Source of the DNA: Banduia mediterranea
GTDB taxonomy: Bacteria > Pseudomonadota > Gammaproteobacteria > Nevskiales > Nevskiaceae
Length of the DNA: 64,000 nucleotides
Reading direction: 5' to 3'
Assembly (NCBI RefSeq): GCF_031846245.1
Contig: NZ_JAVRIC010000018.1
Location: forward strand, 1 to 64,000
This document shows, piece by piece, positions 51,374-61,880 of this stretch. Under the pieces are notes generated by a model. The model worked only from the letters and a program-made list of their open reading frames with translations, did no database searches and was not told the origin of the DNA. Position numbers and translations under genes: made by a program. Each line of letters opens with the position of its first letter. Within the stretch, counting starts at the first letter, position 1.

Positions 51374-54208
51374 ATGAAGGTCCTGACTTATTCGGGGCTC
51401 GACCCGAGCCGTGTGCAGAAGTCTTACGAAAAAGTCCGCGCCGCGATCGAACGCGGCGACCTGCGCAGCGCGCAGGTGAAGAAACTGGCAGTGTCGCCGT
51501 ATTACCGGGCCAAGCTGGACGCGACCAATCGGCTGTTGCTGATGTTTGTGCGCTATGGCGATGAGACGGTGTGCCTGGCACTGGAGGTGATCGCCAATCA
51601 CGCGTATGAGAAGTCGCGCTTTCTGCGCGGCGCGGTGGTGGACGAGGCGAAAATCGAGGATGCGGCTGATTCGCAGATCGCGGCGGAGGCGGCGCCGGTC
51701 CGCTATCTGCATCCGGGACGCAGTGAGTTCCACCTGCTGGACAAGGTGATTTCCTTCGACGATACGCAGGAGTCGATCTACCGGCTGCCGCCGCCGCTGG
51801 TACTGGTGGGCTCCGCGGGTTCCGGCAAGACGGCGCTGACCCTGGAGAAGCTGCGCAGTATCGAGGGCAGCCTGCTGTATGTGACGCAGTCGCCGTGGCT
51901 GGCGCAGAGTGCGCGGGCGCTTTATTTCGCCAACGGCTACGAGAACGAGGCCCAGGAGCCCTTGTTCCTGTCCTACCGCGAGTTTCTGGAAACGCTGAAG
52001 GTGCCGGAAGGCCGCGAAGTGGGTTTTGCGGCCTTTCGCGACTGGTTCGCGCGGCATCACCAGCAGTACCGTTTTACCGATGCCCATCAGTGCTTCGAGG
52101 AGTTCCGCGGGGTGATCGGCAGCCAGCCGGAGGGGGTGCTGTCCGCCGAGGCGTATCAGACGCTGGGGCCGCGGCAGTCGATCTTCGCCGCCGAGCAGCG
52201 TGCGGCGGTGTATGCGCTGTTCGGCAAGTATCAGCGCTGGCTGGCGGAGAACGGGCTGTACGACAGCAACCTGGTGGCCGGCCAGTGGCAGGCGCTGGCC
52301 ACACCTGCGTATGACTTCGTGGTGATCGACGAGGTGCAGGATCTGACCAATGTGCAGCTGGCACTGGTGTTGCGCACGCTGCGCCAGCCGGGCCAGTTTC
52401 TGCTGTGCGGCGATTCCAACCAGATCGTCCACCCGAACTTTTTTTCCTGGGCGGCGGTGAAGAGCCTGTTCTGGCGGGACGCGGCCCTGGCGGAACGGCA
52501 GTCCTTGCATGTGCTGGGCGTGAACTACCGCAATGTCCGCGCGGTGACTCGCGTGGCCAACGATCTGCTGAAGATCAAGCATGCGCGCTTCGGTTCCATC
52601 GACCGGGAAAGCAATCATCTGGTGGAGCCGGTGGCCGGCGAGGAAGGCGAGGTCCGTGTGCTGCCGGACAAGGATGCGGTGAAACGCGATCTGGATGCGC
52701 GCACGCGGGCGTCCACGCTGTTCGCGGTACTGGTGCTGAGGGACGAGGACAAGTCCGCGGCGCGGGCCTTTTTCCGGACGCCGCTGGTGTTTTCGGTGCA
52801 CGAGGCCAAGGGGCTGGAGTATCCGAACATCATTTTGTATCGCTTCGTCTCCGGCCAGCGCCAGGCGTATGCGGAAATCTGCGCGAGCGTGGACCGGGCG
52901 GACCTTGCACGGGAAACGCTGGAGTACCGCCGCGCGAAAGACAAGAACGACAAGTCTCTGGAGATCTGGAAGTTCTATGTCAATGCGCTGTATGTGGCGC
53001 TGACGCGCGCCGTGGAGCGGGTGTGGATGATCGAGAGCGATCTACAGCATCCGTTGCTGGCGCTGCTGGGTATCCGGGAAGACGGGGAGACGGTGGACGT
53101 GCAGGCACGGTCTTCCAGCCGCGAGGACTGGGAACGGGAGGCGTACCGGCTGGAGCAGCAGGGCAAGCAGGAACAGGCGGAGGCGATCCGGCAGGATGTG
53201 CTCAAGGTGCGCGCGGTGCCGTGGCCGGTGTGGAACGAGGCGGGCATCGAGGCGCTCGCCGAGCGCGCGCTGGACCCGAGCAATGTTTCCAGCAAGCTGC
53301 GTCAGCAGGTGCTGGATTTTTCGCTGTGGCACCGGCAGGAGCGCTATCTGCTGCGCCTGGCGACAGAGTTGCGCTGGAAGCCCGCGGCGCAGTTGGTGGC
53401 ACGGGCGCCGCAAGGCGATCTGGACCGGGCCATGGATGCCTTGACCGTTCGCCTGATGGCGCCCTGCGCGAAAAAGAACGTGAAGGACGTTTTGGGTCAC
53501 TGCGACCAATACGGCGTGGACCACCGCACCACGGTGGACGCGACGCCGCTGATGCTGGCGGCCCGCGCCGGCAATGTGGCCCTGGTGGAAGCGCTGCTCG
53601 AACGCGGGGCGGATATCGAGCAGCGCGATCTGTTCGGTCATACGGCGGCCTTGCATGCGCTGGACCGCGCCGCCACGGACGCGGAGTACGCCGCCGGCCC
53701 GTTCGCGGCGATTCATGAACGGGTGGCGCCGGCGTTCATCGATGTGGAAGCCGACGGCCGGCTGGTGAGGCTGTATGCGCACCAGGGCGAATACTTCCTG
53801 CTGCAGCGAATGCTGGCCAGCATCAAGACGCTGGCTTCGCAGTTGGTGGCAGGTCCGGAGTTTCCGATCGAACGGCGCCACGCGATCAATGCGGGGTGGC
53901 TGATGCGCAACGTGGAGCAGCTGCCGCACAGCGTGCTGCGCGCGGAGCGCCGCAAGCGGACCTGGTTCAACGCCGTGCTGGCGCGCGCCGAGGTGAGCAG
54001 CAGCTACGTCCCGGCGCGCCGACTCTGGCGCCGCTTGCGCAACGGCTATTACCTGCCCAACCCGCAGCTGCGGCTGCGCGTGCGCACGGCGGACCGGGAC
54101 GAGACCTGGCTGCCGGTGTATGAGGTTCTCAACCTGAGCCGGGTCGTCGCCGGCAATGCCTATGGGCCTGCCGGGAATCGGTATGAGGAGATGCTGGATC
54201 ATCGGTGA
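51374..54208 (+). CDS. SF1 (UvrD/Rep-like) helicase with RelE-like N-terminus and ankyrin repeat
   Basis: The 944-residue protein combines three parts. Residues 1-90 (VSPYYRAKLDATNRLLLMFV to HAYEKSRFLRGA) resemble the RelE/ParE-type toxin fold. Residues 140-600 are an SF1 helicase with Walker A (VGSAGSGKTAL, about 146), Walker B (FVVIDEVQDLTNVQ, about 316) and late motifs HEAKGLEYPNIILYRF and NALYVALTRAVERVW. Residues near 720-760 form ankyrin-like repeats (ATPLMLAARAGNVALVEALL). Proteins of this size with these parts occur in accessory regions; anti-phage defence is possible. The start at 51374 follows GAGGG. Confidence 0.75.
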   Translation: MKVLTYSGLDPSRVQKSYEKVRAAIERGDLRSAQVKKLAVSPYYRAKLDATNRLLLMFVRYGDETVCLALEVIANHAYEKSRFLRGAVVDEAKIEDAADSQIAAEAAPVRYLHPGRSEFHLLDKVISFDDTQESIYRLPPPLVLVGSAGSGKTALTLEKLRSIEGSLLYVTQSPWLAQSARALYFANGYENEAQEPLFLSYREFLETLKVPEGREVGFAAFRDWFARHHQQYRFTDAHQCFEEFRGVIGSQPEGVLSAEAYQTLGPRQSIFAAEQRAAVYALFGKYQRWLAENGLYDSNLVAGQWQALATPAYDFVVIDEVQDLTNVQLALVLRTLRQPGQFLLCGDSNQIVHPNFFSWAAVKSLFWRDAALAERQSLHVLGVNYRNVRAVTRVANDLLKIKHARFGSIDRESNHLVEPVAGEEGEVRVLPDKDAVKRDLDARTRASTLFAVLVLRDEDKSAARAFFRTPLVFSVHEAKGLEYPNIILYRFVSGQRQAYAEICASVDRADLARETLEYRRAKDKNDKSLEIWKFYVNALYVALTRAVERVWMIESDLQHPLLALLGIREDGETVDVQARSSSREDWEREAYRLEQQGKQEQAEAIRQDVLKVRAVPWPVWNEAGIEALAERALDPSNVSSKLRQQVLDFSLWHRQERYLLRLATELRWKPAAQLVARAPQGDLDRAMDALTVRLMAPCAKKNVKDVLGHCDQYGVDHRTTVDATPLMLAARAGNVALVEALLERGADIEQRDLFGHTAALHALDRAATDAEYAAGPFAAIHERVAPAFIDVEADGRLVRLYAHQGEYFLLQRMLASIKTLASQLVAGPEFPIERRHAINAGWLMRNVEQLPHSVLRAERRKRTWFNAVLARAEVSSSYVPARRLWRRLRNGYYLPNPQLRLRVRTADRDETWLPVYEVLNLSRVVAGNAYGPAGNRYEEMLDHR

Positions 54209-54309
54209 GCCGGCCGGGAGCGTGGTTCATGGCGCTTCCGCGCACGGCAGGTTTCAGACCAGATGGCCGCATGATTGAATACTCGGACAGCCAAGCCATG
54301 AAACCGCGC

Positions 54310-54338
54310 TTGACAGGGGGCTTCCGTTAGCCTAATTT
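54310..54338 (+). promoter_or_regulatory. Promoter of tRNA-Val
   Basis: Consensus TTGACA (54310-54315), a 17-bp spacer and TAATTT (54333-54338) are followed by a GC-rich discriminator (CCGCGCCC). That is the pattern of stringently controlled tRNA/rRNA promoters. The tRNA begins at 54350. Confidence 0.9.
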
Positions 54339-54349
54339 CCGCGCCCTTC

Positions 54350-54424
54350 GGGCGGTTAGCTCAGCGGTAGAGCACTGCCTTCACACGGCAGGGGTCACTG
54401 GTTCAATCCCAGTACCGCCCACCA
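54350..54424 (+). tRNA. tRNA-Val (anticodon CAC)
   Basis: The 75-base gene folds into a cloverleaf with acceptor stem GGGCGGT/ACCGCCC. The anticodon stem is CTGCC/GGCAG with loop TTCACAC (anticodon CAC, reads GUG), the TpsiC loop is GTTCAATCC, and the CCA is encoded. It is the probable integration target of the island whose integrase remnant follows. Confidence 0.95.
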
Positions 54425-54431
54425 AGACAAT

Positions 54432-54471
54432 CCGTTGTTTTTAAAGTAAAAATTTAAAAGCAACGGTTTTT
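54432..54471 (+). terminator. Rho-independent terminator after tRNA-Val
   Basis: CCGTTGTTTTTAAA (54432-54445) pairs with TTTAAAAGCAACGG (54453-54466), 14 bp with one G-T pair. The loop is seven bases and TTTTT follows. It ends the tRNA transcript seven bases after the CCA. Confidence 0.9.
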
Positions 54472-54535
54472 GTCCTCCCCCCGAATCCCGAGCTTGCCAC
54501 ACATTTGCCACAACGCGTGGCAACTGGGGGCAGGA

Positions 54536-54750
54536 ATGGCGACGTTTCGCAAACCGGGATCAAGCTGGGAGGCGCAGGTCCGCCGACGCGGATTGCCAGA
54601 GGTCACGAAGTCATTTGCCCGCAAAGCGGACGCCGAGGCCTGGGCTTCTGGCGTCGAACCAGAAATCGCTCGCGGCGTCTTCCAGGACCGCAGCTTGGCG
54701 GCACGGTTCACGCTCGACGAACTGCTGGCTCGCGACACAGATGAAGTCAG
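54536..54750 (+). pseudogene. int: Truncated site-specific integrase
   Basis: From the ATG at 54536 (behind GGGGCAGGA) the frame reads MATFRKPGSSWEAQVRRRGL and ...AARFTLDELLARDTDEVS, the N-terminal arm-binding and core-binding start of a phage-type integrase. Similarity breaks off at about 54750, eight bases before the purF stop codon, so the catalytic domain has been deleted. Its position just after a tRNA 3-prime end is typical for an island integrase. Confidence 0.8.
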
Positions 54751-54757
54751 CCGGGCT

Positions 54758-56278
54758 TCAACCGGTGGCGGCGTTGTGCAGTTCGATCACGCTCTGGCCG
54801 GCACTGCGACGTGCTTCCTTGGCGGCGTCGGAGCGGAACAGTTCGAGCTGGCTGAGGTAATCCGGGCCGATGTCCTGGGTTACGTACTGGCCGTCGAACA
54901 CCGAGCAGTCGAAACGGGCGATATCGGGATTGCCCTCCTGCACCGCGTCGATCAGGTCCTGCAGATCCTGGTAGATCACGCGGTCGGCGCCGAGCAGGCG
55001 TTCGAGCTCGCCGTGGTCGCGCCCGTGCGCGATCAGTTCGGTGGAGGTCGGCATGTCGATGCCGTAGACGTTGGGGAAGCGCACCGGCGGCGCGGCGGAG
55101 GCGAAGTAGACCTTCCTGGCGCCGGCTTCGCGTGCCATTTGGATGATTTCCTGCGAGGTGGTGCCGCGCACGATGGAATCGTCCACCAGCAGTACGTTCT
55201 TGCCCTTGAACTCGATGTCCACGGGGTTGAGTTTCTGGCGCACGCTTTTCTTGCGCTGCGCCTGCCCCGGCATGATGAAGGTGCGGCCGATGTAGCGGTT
55301 CTTGATGAAGCCTTCCCGGTAGGTCACCCCCAGCCTGACGGCCAGCTCGGCTCCGGCGACGCGCGAGGTGTCCGGGATCGGGATCACCACGTCGATGTCG
55401 TGGTCCGGCCAGTCCCGCAGGATTTTGTCGGCGAGCTTTTCGCCCATGCGCAGGCGCGCCTTGTAGACGTAGATGTCGTCGATCACCGAGTCCGGTCGCG
55501 CGAGGTAGACGTGCTCGAAGATGCACGGCGCGTGTTCTGGATTGGCTGCGCACTGGCGGACATGGATCTGCCCGTCCAGGGTGATGTAGACCGCCTCGCC
55601 GGGCTTGATGTCGCTGACCAGATCGAAGCCGAGCACGTCGAGCGCCACCGATTCGGAGGCGATCATGTAGTCCCAACCGGCCTCGCTCTTGCGACGGCCG
55701 TAGACCACCGGACGGATGCCGTTGGGGTCGCGAAAGCCGACGATGCCGTAGCCGGTGATCATCGCCACGCAGGCGTAGGCGCCACGCGCGCGGCGGTGCA
55801 GGCCCGCAACGGCCTCGAACACGTCGGTGGGCACCAGCCGCGTGCCGGCCAGTTCCCCGAGTTCGTGGGCGAAGATGTTGAGCAGGACTTCCGAATCCGA
55901 ATCGGTGTTGATGTGGCGGCGGTCCTCGGCGTAGAGGTCGGCCTTGAGCGCCTCGGTATTGGTGAGGTTGCCGTTGTGCGCCAGCGAAATGCCGAACGGC
56001 GTGTTGGTGTACAGGGGCTGCGCTTCGGCGGAGGTGGAGACGCCGGCCGTGGGATAGCGCACATGGCCGATGCCGCAATTGCCGCGCAGGCGCGCCATGT
56101 GTTCGTCGGTATAGAACACGTCTCGCACCAGGCCCATGGCCTTGCGCAGGAACAGCCTGGAGCCGTCCATGGTGATGATGCCGGCGGCGTCCTGTCCGCG
56201 GTGCTGCAATACGGTCAGGGCGTCAAACAGATCCTGGTTGACGGGCGAGTGGGAAACGATACCGGCGATGCCGCACAT
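54758..56278 (-). CDS. purF: Amidophosphoribosyltransferase
   Basis: The 506-residue enzyme starts [19 protein letters not shown], with Cys2 as the glutamine-amidotransferase nucleophile. Further signatures are [14 protein letters not shown] and the PRPP-binding [19 protein letters not shown] (about residue 370). It catalyses the first step of purine biosynthesis. cvpA is three bases upstream, the usual partner. Length is normal, so the integrase deletion did not damage the gene. Confidence 0.97.
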   Translation of the reverse strand: MCGIAGIVSHSPVNQDLFDALTVLQHRGQDAAGIITMDGSRLFLRKAMGLVRDVFYTDEHMARLRGNCGIGHVRYPTAGVSTSAEAQPLYTNTPFGISLAHNGNLTNTEALKADLYAEDRRHINTDSDSEVLLNIFAHELGELAGTRLVPTDVFEAVAGLHRRARGAYACVAMITGYGIVGFRDPNGIRPVVYGRRKSEAGWDYMIASESVALDVLGFDLVSDIKPGEAVYITLDGQIHVRQCAANPEHAPCIFEHVYLARPDSVIDDIYVYKARLRMGEKLADKILRDWPDHDIDVVIPIPDTSRVAGAELAVRLGVTYREGFIKNRYIGRTFIMPGQAQRKKSVRQKLNPVDIEFKGKNVLLVDDSIVRGTTSQEIIQMAREAGARKVYFASAAPPVRFPNVYGIDMPTSTELIAHGRDHGELERLLGADRVIYQDLQDLIDAVQEGNPDIARFDCSVFDGQYVTQDIGPDYLSQLELFRSDAAKEARRSAGQSVIELHNAATG

Positions 56279-56281
56279 GGC

Positions 56282-56800
56282 TTAACTCACTTTTGCAGTT
56301 TGAGCCTGGGGAACTGCGCGCAACTGGTCCATCCAGCTTTGCGGAATCTGTTCGCGCGCCCATTCGGCGAGCGGTTCGACCTGGGGGATCAGCATGGACT
56401 GACTCCACCACGGGTCCTCGCGCAGCGCCGTGGCGCCCGCGAGCATGACCAGGCCGACCACCACCACCAGGCCACGCAGCAGCCCGAAGCCGGCGCCGAG
56501 CGCGCGGTCGGGTCCCGAGAAAGGGGTTTCACGAATGAATTTGGAGATCACGTGGGTGATCAGGGCACCGATCAACAGAACGCCGAGGAACAGGCTGGCG
56601 TACGACACGATCACGCGTACCGACGGCGTCTCGATGTATTGGGTCAGCCAATGGGCCAAGTCGCCCGCGAAAGCGAATGCGATCCAGAAGGCCAGAATCC
56701 AGGTGGTCAGATTGAACGCCTCGCGGGTGAACCCGCGGAAAATGCCAACGAGAGCCGAAACGGCCAGGATGGCGAGGATCACGAAATCAACCCAGTTCAT
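56282..56800 (-). CDS. cvpA: CvpA family membrane protein
   Basis: The 172-residue protein has four membrane segments starting MNWVDFVILAILAVSALVGI, with the conserved RGFTREAF loop. CvpA is needed for colicin V production and envelope stress tolerance, and is encoded with purF in many Gammaproteobacteria. The ribosome-binding site AGGAAGG precedes the ATG. Confidence 0.93.
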   Translation of the reverse strand: MNWVDFVILAILAVSALVGIFRGFTREAFNLTTWILAFWIAFAFAGDLAHWLTQYIETPSVRVIVSYASLFLGVLLIGALITHVISKFIRETPFSGPDRALGAGFGLLRGLVVVVGLVMLAGATALREDPWWSQSMLIPQVEPLAEWAREQIPQSWMDQLRAVPQAQTAKVS

Positions 56801-56833
56801 GGCCTTCCTGAGAGCCGGTGCCGACGCGGCGCG

Positions 56834-56862
56834 ATTGTAACAGCTTCGTCATGAGAGTCCCG
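56834..56862 (-). promoter_or_regulatory. Possible cvpA-purF promoter
   Basis: On the minus strand TACAAT (56839-56834) is a strong -10 box 33 bases before cvpA. The -35 region 17 bases upstream (CGGGAC) is weak. A 12-bp palindrome GGCGAATTCGCC (56862-56873) lies across and upstream of it and may be an operator. Confidence 0.45.
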
Positions 56863-56954
56863 GCGAATTCGCCTGTTCGTTCACTATTGATACACCCGAC
56901 AACCCTAGCAGCCGCTATCCGATCTGGGCAGCTTGTCGATGAGTGCAAATCGTC

Positions 56955-57659
56955 TCATTCGCCAGAGACGATGGCGGTCTGTCCGTAGCCCGAACCGGCC
57001 AGGGCTCGTTGAGCCGCCGCCGCCTCGTCGCGTGTGCCGTAGGCACCGACGCGCACGCGGAAGATCGGTCTGCCGGCCGATTCGCTCTGCTGAATCATGC
57101 CGCGATAGCCCAGAGACTCCAGTGCGTTCAACAAGGCATGTGCACGCTCCCACTCCGACAGCGCCACGACCTGCACCCAGTAGCTGCCGCCGGCGACCGG
57201 GGTCGGTGTCTGCGGCGCCGGCGGCTTTTCGACCGGCACCGGTTCGGGCTTGGGCTCGGGCTTTGCGGCCGGCGGCGGCACTTCCTTCGGTTTCGGCTTG
57301 GACTTGACGGGTTCCTCGATCGGTTCTGGCTCCGGTTCGGCCTCAGGCGGCTGGGATCTCGGGTTCGGGGCCATCGGCGGATTCGCGCGTGTCGGCCGGA
57401 ACTCCTCGGTCGGCGGCGCCGCCGTCGACTTGTCTTCGATCACCTTGGCTGCTTGCGGCGTATCCACCGCGGCGATTTCGGATTCGGGGCGGGGCGGCTC
57501 GGCCCGCGTCTGCGGCGTGTGCAGATCGATGGTGACGCCCTGCGCCTGCTGTTCCTGGTCGTCGATCTCGCCCGGCGCCGGCAGCAACAAGGAGAGCACG
57601 AAAATCAGGCCGAACACCACGGCCGCGCCGAGCAGGCGTTGAACCAGGCGCTCATCCAT
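56955..57659 (-). CDS. dedD: SPOR-domain cell-division protein (DedD-like)
   Basis: The 234-residue protein has one N-terminal membrane helix (LLGAAVVFGLIFVLSLLLP), a long Pro/Glu/Lys-rich periplasmic linker and a C-terminal SPOR domain (SYWVQVVALSEWERAHALLN to VRVGAYGTRDEAAAAQRAL). SPOR domains bind denuded septal peptidoglycan. It overlaps the end of folC by eight bases, as in the conserved folC-dedD-cvpA-purF order. Confidence 0.9.
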   Translation of the reverse strand: MDERLVQRLLGAAVVFGLIFVLSLLLPAPGEIDDQEQQAQGVTIDLHTPQTRAEPPRPESEIAAVDTPQAAKVIEDKSTAAPPTEEFRPTRANPPMAPNPRSQPPEAEPEPEPIEEPVKSKPKPKEVPPPAAKPEPKPEPVPVEKPPAPQTPTPVAGGSYWVQVVALSEWERAHALLNALESLGYRGMIQQSESAGRPIFRVRVGAYGTRDEAAAAQRALAGSGYGQTAIVSGE

Positions 57660-58959
57660 CGAGCTGTTCCAGCGCCGCCGCGACGGTGAGGAAGGAGCCG
57701 GTGACCAGCACCCGATCCCCAGTTCCCGCGGCGGCCAGCGCGGCGGCCAGGCCCTGCCTCACCGAGTCGTGCCGGGAACAGCCGCCGCGAAACCGCGCGC
57801 CCGCTTCCAGTCGTGCCGACAACGTCTGCGCATCCAGTCCTCGCGGCGGCGGCAGACCGACGCAGCAGACCTGGTCGACTTCGGGCGCCAGCGCCGCAGC
57901 CACCGCTTCCACAGGCTTGTCGTCGAGCATGCCGATCACCATCAGCGTGCGTCCGGAGCTGCGCGTACGCCTAAGGTTGGCCGCCAGCTCCTGGGCCGCC
58001 TCAAGGTTGTGCGCCACGTCCAACACGCAGTTTCCGATCGGCTGAAAGCGAGCTTGCAGACGCATCGCCGGCACCGCCCGTGCAATCGCTGCGGCCCGTA
58101 CCGGTCGCTGTTCGCGCAGCGCGTAGACGGCCGCCAGCGCGGCGGCGGTGTTGCGGCGCTGCGCGGCCCCGCCCATTCCGGATGGCGGCAGCGTCCACAC
58201 CGTCCGCCCCTGAACCTCGAAGCTCCACATGGCGTCCACGGCGCGCACGTCGAAATCCCGGCCGATCAGCCAGGGGCTTGCGCCGACGGCGGTCGCGGCG
58301 TCGAGCAGGCCCTGCGGCGGTTCCGGGTCGGCAATGATCGCCGGACGGCTGCGACGGAAGATGCCGGCTTTCTCGCGACCGATGCTGTCGCGGTCGTGAC
58401 CGAGCCAATCGAGATGATCGAGGCCGATGTTGGTGACAATGCTGCAATCCGCGTCGACGATGTTGACGGCGTCCAGGCGGCCACCGAGCCCCACTTCGAG
58501 GATCTGGATGTCGACTGCACGTCGTCGAAAATGCTCAAGCGCCGCCAGCGTTCCGTATTCGAAGTAGGTCAGCGAGATGAGTCCGCGCACCGCCTCGATC
58601 GCATGAAACACCTGGCAGATCTCGGCGTCGCTGGCGTCCTGGGCGTCAACCGCGATGCGTTCGTTGTAGCGTCGCAGATGCGGCGAGGTGAACAGGCCCA
58701 CCGAATAGCCCTGCGCGCGCAGAATGCCGGCCAGCAGGGTCGAGGTGGAGCCCTTGCCGTTGGTGCCGCCGACAGTGATCGTCGTGGCTGGGTCCGCCAG
58801 CACTCCAAGCGCCTGCGCCACGTCGCGCACGCGATCCAGCCCCAGATCGATCGACCGCGAATGCAGGCTCTCCTGCCAGCGCAACCATCGATCCAGCGAC
58901 CAGGATGCCTGCGGTCGCGCGCTTCGGGTCGATTCCGCCGGCATCATCGGTTCGGCCAT
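57652..58959 (-). CDS. folC: Bifunctional folylpolyglutamate synthase/dihydrofolate synthase
   Basis: The 435-residue ATP-grasp-like ligase of the Mur family has its P-loop TVGGTNGKGSTSTLLAGI (about residue 65), substrate segment GLFTSPHLRRYNERI and a second-domain motif (VLDVAHNLEAAQELA). It adds glutamate to (dihydro)folates. The ATG at 58959 is chosen; a GTG at 58971 would add four residues. Confidence 0.95.
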   Translation of the reverse strand: MAEPMMPAESTRSARPQASWSLDRWLRWQESLHSRSIDLGLDRVRDVAQALGVLADPATTITVGGTNGKGSTSTLLAGILRAQGYSVGLFTSPHLRRYNERIAVDAQDASDAEICQVFHAIEAVRGLISLTYFEYGTLAALEHFRRRAVDIQILEVGLGGRLDAVNIVDADCSIVTNIGLDHLDWLGHDRDSIGREKAGIFRRSRPAIIADPEPPQGLLDAATAVGASPWLIGRDFDVRAVDAMWSFEVQGRTVWTLPPSGMGGAAQRRNTAAALAAVYALREQRPVRAAAIARAVPAMRLQARFQPIGNCVLDVAHNLEAAQELAANLRRTRSSGRTLMVIGMLDDKPVEAVAAALAPEVDQVCCVGLPPPRGLDAQTLSARLEAGARFRGGCSRHDSVRQGLAAALAAAGTGDRVLVTGSFLTVAAALEQLDG

Positions 58960-58996
58960 GGCGGCGTTCACGAACCCGCAACGCGGAACCGAACCA

Positions 58997-59875
<879 letters not shown>

Positions 59876-59927
59876 CCGCGATGGATTCCCGTCGAGTGTG
59901 CAGGCGCCGTGCATCGGCACGACAGAC

Positions 59928-60737
59928 TCATGTTAGCTGATCCAGTGCCGCGCGTAGACCGGCGAGCTTGTCGTGCAGGATCGCCGGCAGGGTGTCGGGC
60001 CGGTCCGCGCCGGCCGCGATCTCGGCGACCAGCGCAGAGCCCACGATCACGCCATCGGCGACCGCAGCCACGGCCGCCGCGGTGGCGGCGTCACGCACCC
60101 CGAAACCGACGGCGATCGGCAGGTCCGCCCAGGCGCGGATTTGCGCGACACGCTGGCCCACCGCCACGGTGTCGAGCTGCGCCGCACCGGTCACGCCCTT
60201 GAGCGATACGTAATAGAGATAGCCGGAGGCGAATTCGGCGGCGGCGCGCACGCGCGCCTCCGGGCTGGTCGGCGCCAGCAGGAAGATCGCGTCCAGTCCG
60301 GCGGCGCGCAGCGCCGGCACGAACTCCGCGGCCTCCTCCACCGCCAGATCGACGATCAGCACACCGTCGACGCCGGCCTCGCTGGCGCGCTTGGCGAAGG
60401 CTTCGACGCCGCGTGCGTGGATCGGGTTGAGGTAGCCCATCAGCACCACCGGGGTGTCGCGATCGGTCTTGCGGAACTCGGCCACCATGTCGATCACCTG
60501 CCACAGGCTGGTGCCGTGTGCCAAGGCCCGCTCGCAGGCCAGCTGGATCACCGGACCATCGGCCATCGGGTCGGAGAACGGCACGCCCAGTTCAAGGATG
60601 TCCGCACCGCCGGACACCAGCGCGTGCATCAGCTCCACGGTATGTCGGGGATGCGGGTCACCGGCGGTGATGTACGGGATCAGGGCGCGGCGATTTTGCT
60701 GCTTGAGGCCTTGCAGCACGGACTGGATTCGGGACAT
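59928..60737 (-). CDS. trpA: Tryptophan synthase alpha chain
   Basis: The 269-residue TIM-barrel enzyme shows [40 protein letters not shown] with the catalytic Glu, and the phosphate-binding [15 protein letters not shown]. It cleaves indole-glycerol phosphate and passes indole to TrpB. No trpB is visible upstream; the sct genes take that place in this window. Confidence 0.97.
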   Translation of the reverse strand: MSRIQSVLQGLKQQNRRALIPYITAGDPHPRHTVELMHALVSGGADILELGVPFSDPMADGPVIQLACERALAHGTSLWQVIDMVAEFRKTDRDTPVVLMGYLNPIHARGVEAFAKRASEAGVDGVLIVDLAVEEAAEFVPALRAAGLDAIFLLAPTSPEARVRAAAEFASGYLYYVSLKGVTGAAQLDTVAVGQRVAQIRAWADLPIAVGFGVRDAATAAAVAAVADGVIVGSALVAEIAAGADRPDTLPAILHDKLAGLRAALDQLT

Positions 60738-60810
60738 GGGCTTCGTTGGGCGCTCGCTTGATGCGGCCGGCAGGGTGCCGGCGCGATTCTGGAGGCTCGC
60801 GGGGCGAAGC

Positions 60811-61404
60811 TCAAGCGTCGCGGGAGCCGACTTTCACTTCCAGTGCGCCCAGGCGCATCGCTTCGAATCGCTCTACCAGGGCCGGCGCGGCCTCCCGGAT
60901 CATCGCCGCGGTTTCGGCGTCCGCCGATGCGGTGTTCAGCGACCAGCCCTGTTCGGTGCGCGACAGCATCAGGTCGGTGGCCGGCAGGGTGTCGTCGGAC
61001 ATGCGCAGCATCAGCTGGCCGCGCTCGCCCTGCACGCTGGCGCTTGAGAGGTCGACCAGCATCTGCCGCACATGGCGCTCGATCATGTCGGCCAGCGTTG
61101 CCGTGGCCACCGCCGGGGGCGTCTGCTGCGACGGCGGCTCGAATGCCAGGCGCTGCAGGTTCAGCGCGTTCGGATCGGCCAGGCTGTTCGCATCGAAACG
61201 ACTCTCCCGCGTGTCCAGTGGCTCCGGACCGTCCGCCAAGGCCATGCGCGTGGAGGCTTCGTGACTGTCGGCTCGCGCCAGGATCTGCGCGAACTGCTGG
61301 ATCGATTCGGCGTCTGCCTGGGGGCGCTGGGCGCGCGGCGATCGCGCCTCGCGCGCCTCGTGTCCACCGGGGTCGGGCTTGATGTGGCTCTCGGTTCGCA
61401 TCAT
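60811..61404 (-). CDS. sctP: Type III secretion protein SctP-like (needle-length/HpaP type)
   Basis: The 197-residue protein begins at the ATG overlapping the sctO stop (ATGA) behind GGAG. Its N-terminal half is low complexity; the C-terminal half ([20 protein letters not shown] to [16 protein letters not shown]) resembles the FliK/SctP C-terminal domain. SctP controls needle length and substrate switching. Identification rests on position after sctO as well as sequence. Confidence 0.65.
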   Translation of the reverse strand: MMRTESHIKPDPGGHEAREARSPRAQRPQADAESIQQFAQILARADSHEASTRMALADGPEPLDTRESRFDANSLADPNALNLQRLAFEPPSQQTPPAVATATLADMIERHVRQMLVDLSSASVQGERGQLMLRMSDDTLPATDLMLSRTEQGWSLNTASADAETAAMIREAAPALVERFEAMRLGALEVKVGSRDA

Positions 61405-61880
61405 GCGTGCTCCTGTCGTTGCCGATGAGTGAGCAGTTCCTCGGACTCGCGTTCCTCCGCGCGCCAGTCGGCGCGACGGGCCTCGGCCTGCCGGCTGGCG
61501 CGGTGACGTTCCAGGGCTTCGACCTTGTCGTGGGCGCGGCGATACCGAACCAACGCCGCCTGAGTGCGCGCCTTGGCCTCGGCGACCACGGACTCGGCCT
61601 GATCCAGCGCTTGCCCGCATTCCAGCTCGCGCGCGGCCAGGGCCTGAAGTTCGAGCACACGCTGCTGCAGCCGCCAGGCGCTGCCGCCGCCGTGAACGAA
61701 GCCCCTGGCGCGTTCGCAGTGATGCAGCGCCCGCGCCGCCTGTCGTCTTCTTTCGGCGGCAACACGTTCCGCCACGGCCAGTTGCAGCTTGTCGCGTTCG
61801 GCGCGCAGGGCGGTCATCGCCAGCGTGGCGCGCAGCTTTCGCGCCGAAATCAGTCCGTCCAAGCGCGCGTCGCGTTTCAT
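61401..61880 (-). CDS. sctO: Type III secretion stalk protein SctO (FliJ/YscO-like)
   Basis: The 159-residue protein is an almost continuous Arg/Ala/Glu/Leu coiled coil ([20 protein letters not shown] and [20 protein letters not shown]), as FliJ and YscO are. It sits in the rotor hole of the SctN ATPase and links it to the export gate. ATGA overlaps on both sides fix its ends. Confidence 0.75.
   Translation of the reverse strand: MKRDARLDGLISARKLRATLAMTALRAERDKLQLAVAERVAAERRRQAARALHHCERARGFVHGGGSAWRLQQRVLELQALAARELECGQALDQAESVVAEAKARTQAALVRYRRAHDKVEALERHRASRQAEARRADWRAEERESEELLTHRQRQEHA

Noticed and set aside
54470-56854. 794-codon plus-strand frame running through purF and cvpA
   Set aside because: Only its first 80 codons resemble a protein (the integrase remnant); the rest is antisense to purF and cvpA.
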